A stretch of 5,980 bases of DNA from Acidobacteriota bacterium (lineage in GTDB: Bacteria; Acidobacteriota; Terriglobia; Terriglobales; Acidobacteriaceae). Both the position numbers and the translations under genes were made by a program. The first letter of the stretch is position 1. The number at the start of each line of letters is the position of its first letter. The notes below the pieces were generated by a model. The model did not search any database. It was not told the origin of the DNA and worked only from the letters and a program-made list of their open reading frames with translations. Below, piece by piece: positions 1 through 5,484 of this stretch. The DNA lies in contig QIAS01000408.1 in NCBI GenBank assembly GCA_003225615.1, positions 4,861-10,840 on the forward strand. Direction: 5' to 3'.

Positions 1-434
1 GCATTTCCGAGGTAGTAATAAGAAGTCCCCAGGTCAGTGCGAACGTCAAGATTTTTGGGGTCAGCCTTGAGCGACCGGTCGTAATACTTGATCGCCTCGT
101 CATAGTTTTGGGTGTCGTAGTAGATGTTGCCGATCTGCGCTAAAAGAACCGGGTTGTTTGGATCAGACTGCAATCGCGCCTGTAAGGGCTCGGCTTGCTT
201 TTGCGCCATATGCTTGAGCTGCTCAGGCGTAACGCGCGTCTGTCCGCTGGCGGCCGGGCCCGGCTGAGGCGCGCTTCGAGTTGCAGCAGTGCTCGGATCT
301 TTTACCGGCGCCTGGGGCGCCGATCCACGGAAAAAGTAACCCATGACGATTCCGACCAGCAGGCATATTACCGGCCATACGTATGCCTGAATACCTCTCC
401 CATTGTTCTGGTCCGCTGAGTGGTTTTCTCCCAT
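1..434 (-). CDS. membrane-anchored TPR protein (partial, C-terminus beyond window)
   Basis: The first 144 residues are visible, starting at ATG (432-434) with a GGAAGGG ribosome binding site at 443-449, 8 bases upstream. A short polar N-terminus is followed by one hydrophobic segment (about residues 17-36, AYVWPVICLLVGIVMGYFFR), then a Pro/Ala/Gln-rich linker (about 37-72). After it comes a tetratricopeptide region with typical TPR spacing: NPVLLAQIGNIYYDTQNYDE, then AIKYYDRSLKADPKN, then the start of a second repeat with DLGTSYYYLGN. The protein is probably anchored in the inner membrane with the TPR domain in the periplasm, resembling the TPR parts of NrfG/CcmI-type cytochrome c maturation factors. 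TPRs are generic protein-binding scaffolds, so a role in heme attachment to the neighbouring cytochrome is only a possibility suggested by position. It appears to have its own promoter in the gap upstream. The TPR assignment is firm; the specific function is unknown. Confidence 0.88.
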   Translation of the reverse strand, partial: MGENHSADQNNGRGIQAYVWPVICLLVGIVMGYFFRGSAPQAPVKDPSTAATRSAPQPGPAASGQTRVTPEQLKHMAQKQAEPLQARLQSDPNNPVLLAQIGNIYYDTQNYDEAIKYYDRSLKADPKNLDVRTDLGTSYYYLGN

Positions 435-479
435 GTGGCACGCCCTTCCGTAAGATCTGCGATTTTTGTCGTACTCAAG

Positions 480-485
480 ATTATG
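480..485 (-). promoter_or_regulatory. predicted -10 element of the TPR gene promoter
   Basis: Read on the minus strand this is CATAAT, one mismatch from TATAAT. It predicts a start site near 473 and a leader of about 39 bases before the TPR ATG. At 16-18 bp spacing the -35 position reads CCGGTT, TCCGGT or CTCCGG, none close to TTGACA. An activator-dependent promoter is therefore likely, and the CRP-like site centred about 42 bp upstream of the predicted start fits. The start site is inferred only from hexamer geometry. Confidence 0.5.
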
Positions 486-507
486 GTTCCGCGAGGTTAC
501 AAACCGG

Positions 508-523
508 AGTGATCCAGATCACA
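508..523. promoter_or_regulatory. CRP/FNR-family operator-like palindrome, promoter-proximal site
   Basis: The plus strand reads AGTGATCCAGATCACA. Its core GTGATC-CA-GATCAC (509-522) is a perfect 6-bp inverted repeat. It matches the CRP consensus TGTGA-N6-TCACA at nine of ten positions and fits CRP better than the FNR consensus TTGAT-N4-ATCAA, because the outer bases are G and C. Its centre (515/516) lies about 42.5 bp upstream of the start predicted from the CATAAT -10, close to the -41.5 of class II CRP-activated promoters. The similarity is to enterobacterial consensus sequences; the cognate regulator here is unknown. Confidence 0.6.
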
Positions 524-529
524 TTTTCT

Positions 530-545
530 TGTGATTAACGCCACA
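530..545. promoter_or_regulatory. second CRP-like operator, distal site
   Basis: The plus strand reads TGTGATTAACGCCACA, matching nine of ten positions of TGTGA-N6-TCACA (C replaces T in the right half). Its centre is 22 bp from that of the proximal site, about two helical turns, so two bound dimers would lie on the same DNA face. Its centre would be near -64.5 relative to the predicted TPR start. It is less symmetric than the proximal site, and the case for it rests mainly on the spacing. Confidence 0.42.
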
Positions 546-572
546 TTACCCCCCGAGACGGATCGCCGCGAT

Positions 573-2552
573 TTAATGTTTGGCGGTCGCCGCCTTCACG
601 AGCGAGGCAGCGCTGACTGTTCCGTCGGCGTTGTGGCTACGCGAATGGCACGTGAGCGTGCACGTGTTCGTGGCGTGGTTATACGAGATGGGGAGGGCTC
701 CGTTCGGGGCTACGACATTCAGGTCGAAATTGAGCAGCCGTTCTCCTGTAATGTTCGGAGAAAGTGACCCCATACCATGCGACGTATGGCAGACGGAGCA
801 GGAGAAACCCTGCTCTGAGATGTGCGTAAAATGGCCACCCTTGCCCGAGGCGGCCGGCCTGAAGCTCGCGTCAGCCATGATATTCGTCAGGTCATGGCAT
901 TTCCCACACAATGCGTATGGGCCGGGGCTGCCGCCCCCGACGCTCAGACTGGGGCTGGGGAAAATGTTCTGCACCGGACTGCCAGGCCCGGCCAGCGGAG
1001 GAGGGCCGGGAGCGACCTGGCTGAATTCATAGCGCCGCTCCACGATGTGCAAATATGTCGACCCGTGCGGCCCGTTGGGTCCGGTTCCTCCGAATTCCCG
1101 ATTGTCGTCGCTATTGTGGCAGTCGGAACAAAAGATTCGCGATCCTGTACCCGCGCTCAGGGTGCGCTGGCTGGCCGTTGTGCCGTCCAGGTTCAGCATG
1201 TAACTGCGCAGGCTGGGCTGCGGCCAGGGGCTGCTGCTGTCATGGTTAACTGGATGGCTCGAGGTCGCAGTTGCCCCGAACTCCGGAATCACATTCAGAG
1301 GATCGGCTGCGCTGACTGCACGAAGAGGGTAATAACCGTAAATGGGCAATCGCTGCTTGCCGGGGCTGGTTCCGTGACAACGGAGGCAATTTTCGTACTG
1401 GTTCACGGCGGGCGTTAACAATGTGGTGCCATCGACCGCGCTGACTCCTGCAATGCCCGTCTGCGAACCACGAATCGCAGGCGGCGGAGAGAACGTTGTG
1501 ACCTGGAATGAGGAGTGCGCGTTGTGGCAATCCGCGCAGGTCGAGTGCCGGTTGTTCACCAGCACCGTCGGTTCATTCGCGTCGTGCGTATTGCTTCCGG
1601 CTGGGTAGGGGTGCCCTACCTTCGCAAATTCTCCGTAAACATTGGCGAGCGGCACCTGCAGGTTGGCGCTTCCGCTGTGACAAATCATGCAATTCTGAGT
1701 TGCTGCATCCGTGTTGGCCTGTGGGGGGACCGGGCTGCGCAACAGTTGCGCCGGACCGTTGGAATTGTGCGGCATATGACAAGACAGGCAGGCAAACTGC
1801 GCGACCGTCGAATAGCTGCCCATTTTTGCCTGGGCGGCTACGGCGTTGCCCGAGGTTGCATGAATACTCGTCGACCACAATGTCAAAGGGTTAGTCTGGC
1901 CATTCAGAGTTCGGCTATTGGGTTCATGACAAGCGAGGCACATCTGCCCATTCACGCTGTCGCGAACCAGGAAGTTCGCCGAGATCGGGTCAATACTCTG
2001 CACGTGCGGCTCGTGGCAGGAAGTGCACTCGACGTTGCCATTCACGAGCTTCACTTTATGCAGCGGATCGTTTGTCGTCTGGCTCGCTGCCAGGGTGGCC
2101 ACCAGGTCGGGAGAATCCTTCAGAGGCAACTTAAAACTGAAGGGATGCGAGCGCGTCAGATCTGTCCCAAACACATCGCTGGTGTACATGGAGCCGCTCA
2201 TCTGCGGATTTCCAGACGGCACCGTAGTTCCCACGGCAACCGTGCCATCATGGCAGCTCAGGCATAGGCTGGTGTCTCCTCCCGGCAGCGGTTGCATGGT
2301 GAGGTTCTGCTCGGTCGTGCTGCTATAGGGACTGTAGGTTTGTACAGAAAGTGTTTGTGTCCAGAGCGGCGTATTCTTTCCGACGCCAGAGTGGGGCGCG
2401 TGACAATATTGGCAGGCAGCCGAGGACCCTCCCTTGACCGGAGATGTGCTGTAGGAGGACAGGTCGTGCGCGCCGAGCACGTCCGAAGTCATCTGCGCCT
2501 GTGAGGAACCAAAGCAGACCAGCAATACGCAGGCGAGACAGAAGGATTTCAC
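573..2552 (-). CDS. secreted multiheme c-type cytochrome, 12 probable hemes, paired-CXXCH type
   Basis: A 659-residue electron-transfer protein with eleven CXXCH motifs starting at residues 47, 97, 176, 205, 255, 288, 339, 389, 475, 549 and 585, and a twelfth, variant CX3CH at 631-636. Many sites have the CxxCHxPH or CxxCHxxH form of the doubled-CXXCH (paired_CXXCH) family. All 24 cysteines after the signal peptide belong to these motifs, and 21 further histidines are available as distal ligands. The Sec signal peptide is about residues 1-19, with cleavage likely at SQA|Q; no lipobox is apparent, so it is probably periplasmic or exported rather than lipid-anchored. Two long heme-poor stretches (394-474 and 480-548, the latter Pro/Gly-rich) separate an N-terminal heme-rich part from the last three or four sites. 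The start is GTG, sharing GTGA with the NHL stop and preceded by a perfect AGGAGG. With the barrel gene it suggests an outer-membrane electron conduit; the redox partners are unknown. Confidence 0.93.
   Translation of the reverse strand: MKSFCLACVLLVCFGSSQAQMTSDVLGAHDLSSYSTSPVKGGSSAACQYCHAPHSGVGKNTPLWTQTLSVQTYSPYSSTTEQNLTMQPLPGGDTSLCLSCHDGTVAVGTTVPSGNPQMSGSMYTSDVFGTDLTRSHPFSFKLPLKDSPDLVATLAASQTTNDPLHKVKLVNGNVECTSCHEPHVQSIDPISANFLVRDSVNGQMCLACHEPNSRTLNGQTNPLTLWSTSIHATSGNAVAAQAKMGSYSTVAQFACLSCHMPHNSNGPAQLLRSPVPPQANTDAATQNCMICHSGSANLQVPLANVYGEFAKVGHPYPAGSNTHDANEPTVLVNNRHSTCADCHNAHSSFQVTTFSPPPAIRGSQTGIAGVSAVDGTTLLTPAVNQYENCLRCHGTSPGKQRLPIYGYYPLRAVSAADPLNVIPEFGATATSSHPVNHDSSSPWPQPSLRSYMLNLDGTTASQRTLSAGTGSRIFCSDCHNSDDNREFGGTGPNGPHGSTYLHIVERRYEFSQVAPGPPPLAGPGSPVQNIFPSPSLSVGGGSPGPYALCGKCHDLTNIMADASFRPAASGKGGHFTHISEQGFSCSVCHTSHGMGSLSPNITGERLLNFDLNVVAPNGALPISYNHATNTCTLTCHSRSHNADGTVSAASLVKAATAKH
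645..662 (-). other. variant heme-binding motif CX3CH (residues 631-636 of the cytochrome)
   Basis: Codons TGC-ACG-CTC-ACG-TGC-CAT give CTLTCH, with three residues between the cysteines instead of two. It is the last cysteine pair in the protein and is preceded by a histidine (H626) that could be a distal ligand. Since every other mature cysteine sits in a heme motif, this one is probably heme-loaded too. Non-standard spacings are known in other cytochromes (for example CX4CH in cytochromes c3). Confidence 0.65.
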
Positions 2553-3637
2553 GGTTGTCCTCCTTTCGCCTGCTTACCCATTCCGAAATATCGGAATACC
2601 TGAACGCGCTGGTTAAACGAGTCCACCACAAACACGCGGTCATCGCGGTCCACCAAAAGCCCTGTCGGCAATACGAAATGCCCGAGATTTGCACCGCGCC
2701 CGCCGAAGTAATACAGCAGCTGGCCTTGTTCGTCGAAGACCTGGACTACTCCCCACAACCCGTCTACTACGTAATAATGACCTTCGGAATCAACTCCGAT
2801 GCCTTTAGGCCGGAACATATCGCCGCTGGAATCGCCAATCTTGCCGATGGCAGCCCGGAACGCGCCGGACCGGTCGAGAAACTGCACGCGAAAATTCATC
2901 GCGTCCACGACCGCCAGCGTGCTGTCGTGCAGGAGTACTTCAGTGGGGAAATTGAATTCTCCTTCGCCGCTGCCGGTTTTGCCGATCTTCTGCAGGATCT
3001 GCCCATCCATGTCCAGCATGAAGATCTGGTTCCGCAGCGTGTCGGTTACATAAATCCGCTGTGTCGCCGAGTCCACGGCGATGCCCGTAGGCCGTTTGAA
3101 ATAACCTTCGCCGCCTTTCAGACTGCCGATCACGCGGCGGTATTTCCCGTCCGCATCAAAGACGAAGATCTTGCCTGACACGGAATCGGTTACATAGATA
3201 TTGTCGTGCCCATCCACCGCTACACATTGCGGCTGGAGCATTGCATCTTTGTCTTTATAGCGCCGCTGCAGAAACTTGTACTTATGTTCCGTGAAGTCGA
3301 AGACGTGCACGATGATCACGCGCCTGCGTGAATCTACCGCAATGCTGTAAGGACTCACCATGCGCTTGTAGTCCGGCTCGCCCGCGATCACGTTCACCAG
3401 CTTGGCCCAGAAGCCGGGCTTGCGCCGCGCCTCTTGCTCGGAACGGAAACTGCGCTCAAAGGTGAGCTTGCGGCCACCTTCCAGAAGCAGGTCGGGAGGA
3501 CGGACCTCGGCTGCCGGAGTGGCTCTCTTGATTTTGATCTTTGTGCCCCAGGCAGGAACCAACAAAAGGGCTACGCATGCCAGGATGGCGGTTCCGCGGC
3601 AGGTCTTTCGGGCCCCGATCAGAAGAAATTGAACCAT
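2549..3637 (-). CDS. secreted NHL-repeat six-bladed beta-propeller protein
   Basis: A 362-residue protein with an N-terminal signal peptide: Arg/Lys at 10-14, a hydrophobic core at about 16-30, and likely cleavage at AWG|T (31/32). C21 lies within the hydrophobic core and has a poor lipobox, so it is not called a lipoprotein. A basic linker region (32-92) leads into six NHL-type repeats of about 40-50 residues, near 95-123, 135-161, 182-209, 230-255, 276-302 and 323-348. Each has the pattern P-x-G-[IV]-A-V-D ... [IV]-Y-V-x-D ... [IV]-x-V-F-[DR]; the first is the most divergent. Six repeats fit one closed propeller. NHL propellers bind proteins or other ligands and no catalytic residues are evident, so a scaffold or docking role for the cytochrome or barrel is inference. 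The ATG start overlaps the barrel gene's end by 19 bases and has no clear ribosome binding site, suggesting translational coupling. Confidence 0.9.
   Translation of the reverse strand: MVQFLLIGARKTCRGTAILACVALLLVPAWGTKIKIKRATPAAEVRPPDLLLEGGRKLTFERSFRSEQEARRKPGFWAKLVNVIAGEPDYKRMVSPYSIAVDSRRRVIIVHVFDFTEHKYKFLQRRYKDKDAMLQPQCVAVDGHDNIYVTDSVSGKIFVFDADGKYRRVIGSLKGGEGYFKRPTGIAVDSATQRIYVTDTLRNQIFMLDMDGQILQKIGKTGSGEGEFNFPTEVLLHDSTLAVVDAMNFRVQFLDRSGAFRAAIGKIGDSSGDMFRPKGIGVDSEGHYYVVDGLWGVVQVFDEQGQLLYYFGGRGANLGHFVLPTGLLVDRDDRVFVVDSFNQRVQVFRYFGMGKQAKGGQP
2559..2564 (-). promoter_or_regulatory. Shine-Dalgarno site fixing the cytochrome GTG start
   Basis: The minus strand reads AAAGGAGGACAACC followed by GTG. 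AGGAGG is a perfect anti-16S match 6 bases from the start and lies inside the final Lys-Gly-Gly codons of the NHL gene. It supports the GTG at 2550-2552 as the true start, although no ATG is nearby, and supports coupled translation of the two genes. Confidence 0.85.
2594..3355 (-). repeat. six NHL repeats forming a propeller domain
   Basis: This covers residues 95-348 of the NHL protein. Clear repeat cores are QPQCVAVDGHDNIYVTDS, RPTGIAVDSATQRIYVTD, RPKGIGVDSEGHYYVVDG and LPTGLLVDRDDRVFVVDS; the repeats near 95 and 230 are more degenerate. The repetition is at protein level, and no long DNA identity between the copies is visible. Confidence 0.85.
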
Positions 3638-5457
3638 CGCGAAAGGCCAAAATAGTACGTCGTTACATTGGTCGGCGTGGCGCCCGCCAGACCGATGTCT
3701 TGCTTGAACCTGGTGTATCCGGCGGTGAAGTACAGCTTCCGGATCGGATACCGGGCTTGCATATTGATCATGTCGCTCAGAATGTGCGCGCTGGTTCCCG
3801 GCGACAATGTGTCACTCATGCTTCGGGAGAACGTGCCCGAAAGCTGAAGCTTGCGCATGGGCGACCCGCTCCCTCCCACGGACCATCCTTTCGCATTGTA
3901 GAGGACCAAACTATTTGGTGCGATTATCGCAGCAGGCACTGGCGTGGCTACCAGTCCAGTTGGGCTGAACAGGGAAGTTCCGTCGGACTGTGAATAACTT
4001 CCGGACACGCCGTAGCCGCGATGGGTGAAGCTGCTGGAGAAACTCTCGGATCTGCTGGAAAATCCCGCATACTGATTTAATCCGCTGTGCATGCCGGAGA
4101 ATGATCCGCTCCAGTATGTTCTGTTGGCCAAGCGCCGTCGTGCCGTCGCCCCATATCCATACGACGAAGTCGTGTAGACGGCTATGAGCGTCTGCAAATT
4201 CTGGCTGTAGCTGAAGTGTGAGCCGAGGTCCCAGCCTCTGATTATGCGCGAGAAGTTGACGTTGCTGATGAGGGTAGTTCCAAGGTGGCCGTCCTGGTTG
4301 CTATTATCCATCACTCCAAGAATGAAGGTGAAGTTGCCCAGGAAATTGCGGACCATGTTGTAGTTGACGGTTCCCCCAAAAAGCGTGTTCGCGTAATCCT
4401 TCGTGCCGAGCGTCTGCTGCCAGTGAGTAACCTGTCCCTGCACGTAGAGGCCAGGTAGTATGGTATATCCGGCGCTGCCGTTGTACTGCGTGGAGGCGGA
4501 GGTGAAGTTGGGAAGCAACTGCGGAGGCGCCCCGCCCGCGCTGACCACTTCCTGCACCAAGGCTCCGCTCAGATTGCTGATGTGATTGACGCCCATGGTG
4601 AGCGAAAGCTTCCTTACCGGCAGCAGCGTTACATTCAGATTCGTCGAATCTGTAGTCGCATTGGTCTGCCCGGTCACATAGTCGTAGTTGAAACTGCTCC
4701 GATGCCAACCACCGTAGACATCACCGTTGAGGGGCATCTTGTGGTCTGCCGAGAAGCCGTAGGAGTTCGATGAGCTATCCGATTTGTTCAGTGCGCTGCC
4801 GACCAGGAAACCGGGGAACGTCGCATCCGTATTCTGGTGCTGGAAGAAGCCGCGCAACCGGAAGCCGACCAGCAGGTAGTCAGAATGGAGGTCAAAAACC
4901 CGGTCGGATGATTCACTTTTCGCATCCGAGCCATACAGTGTTGAGGAGCCGTTCCCCTGGGAGTAGCTCGCGGACAAAGACGGCATATCCGGCAGCAGTT
5001 CGCTCCAACCTAGCGAGAAACCCTGGGCATTCCCGTGAGTGGTCAAGCCGCTGGCGCCCGGCATTCCGAATGTGCCGCTGCTGTCGTAGGCTTTGTTGAA
5101 GCTGAAAAAACCTGGAAAACGGCTTCCGGTAAAAAAGTTTGTGCTGAAATTTACTCCGGTGCTATCGGAGATAGATTGAAAGGTGGAGTTATTTTGGGAA
5201 CGGTTGTAATAGGGGTGCGCGGCGAAGGACATGAATTTAGGGTCGTAGTAGTAGCCGTTGAGGTAGCCGTCGCCTCCCAGGCTCACGCCATGCGAGGACG
5301 TTCCTGGCTCCGCGTATGCCCCGGTGTATCCCACCGAGGCCGTGCCATTCATGGTCATGCTCGTGCTATCGCCGACTTCCAATTGCCCGAGCAGCGGCAA
5401 CGCCCACAGCAGGAGCGCCGCCAGGCCATAACGCGCATTTGGTAAACCGTAAGCCAC
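3619..5457 (-). CDS. outer-membrane beta-barrel (porin-like) protein
   Basis: A 612-residue protein with a signal peptide (hydrophobic about 10-23, probable cleavage near LLG|Q, 24/25). The rest is rich in Gly, Ser, Asn, Thr and aromatics, with many alternating amphipathic stretches such as VFDLHSDYLLVGFRLRGFFQ (187-206), GLYVQGQVTHWQ (336-347) and KLYFTAGYTRFKQ (574-586). It has no cysteine and ends YYFGLSRWFNFF, a terminal strand with a C-terminal Phe as recognised by the BAM machinery. The size is near that of MtrB-type electron-conduit barrels, but no specific MtrB signature such as an N-terminal CXXC is present, so family membership is open. The only plausible start is GTG at 5455-5457: an in-frame TAG, which is the isomerase stop, lies 27 bases upstream, and nearby ATGs are out of frame. 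GGATGG (5464-5469) is a modest ribosome binding site. Alternatives are a general porin or an adhesin-like barrel. Confidence 0.83.
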   Translation of the reverse strand: MAYGLPNARYGLAALLLWALPLLGQLEVGDSTSMTMNGTASVGYTGAYAEPGTSSHGVSLGGDGYLNGYYYDPKFMSFAAHPYYNRSQNNSTFQSISDSTGVNFSTNFFTGSRFPGFFSFNKAYDSSGTFGMPGASGLTTHGNAQGFSLGWSELLPDMPSLSASYSQGNGSSTLYGSDAKSESSDRVFDLHSDYLLVGFRLRGFFQHQNTDATFPGFLVGSALNKSDSSSNSYGFSADHKMPLNGDVYGGWHRSSFNYDYVTGQTNATTDSTNLNVTLLPVRKLSLTMGVNHISNLSGALVQEVVSAGGAPPQLLPNFTSASTQYNGSAGYTILPGLYVQGQVTHWQQTLGTKDYANTLFGGTVNYNMVRNFLGNFTFILGVMDNSNQDGHLGTTLISNVNFSRIIRGWDLGSHFSYSQNLQTLIAVYTTSSYGYGATARRRLANRTYWSGSFSGMHSGLNQYAGFSSRSESFSSSFTHRGYGVSGSYSQSDGTSLFSPTGLVATPVPAAIIAPNSLVLYNAKGWSVGGSGSPMRKLQLSGTFSRSMSDTLSPGTSAHILSDMINMQARYPIRKLYFTAGYTRFKQDIGLAGATPTNVTTYYFGLSRWFNFF

Positions 5458-5484
5458 AGCATTCCATCCAATCCAGCCAGAGTT

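Larger units (their letters stand above)
435..572. other. intergenic region between cytochrome and TPR genes
   Basis: This 138-base gap is the only sizeable non-coding stretch in the window. It holds the two CRP-like sites, the CATAAT -10 and the TPR ribosome binding site. No stem followed by a T-tract is visible after the cytochrome stop, so termination of the upstream operon is either Rho-dependent or absent. In the latter case the TPR gene would also receive read-through transcription. Confidence 0.6.

Noticed and set aside
253..264. Perfect 12-bp palindrome GCCGGGCCCGGC
   Set aside because: It falls in Pro-Gly-Pro codons of the TPR linker; low-complexity GC sequence explains it better than an operator or attachment site.
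306..322. 7-bp GC stem with a 3-base loop (CGGCGCC-TGG-GGCGCCG)
   Set aside because: It lies in the Pro/Ala linker codons of the TPR gene and has no T-tract, so it is not a credible terminator; GC-rich linker codons produce such stems by chance.
562..572. Short inverted repeat ATCGC-C-GCGAT right after the cytochrome stop
   Set aside because: A one-base loop cannot form a hairpin and no T-run follows, so it is not called a terminator.
1515..2267. 250-residue plus-strand open frame opposite the cytochrome gene
   Set aside because: It is antisense to a gene with 12 heme motifs, its composition is Arg/His-rich and low in recognisable motifs, and no ribosome binding site or domain is visible; it is a shadow of GC-rich coding DNA.
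2444..3178. 244-residue plus-strand open frame opposite the NHL gene
   Set aside because: It spans the NHL/cytochrome junction in antisense and mirrors the NHL repeats; no independent evidence of coding.
3577..3579. C21 of the NHL protein as a lipoprotein cysteine (ILAC)
   Set aside because: The hydrophobic stretch continues after the cysteine and only a few hydrophobic residues precede it, unlike a lipoprotein signal peptide.
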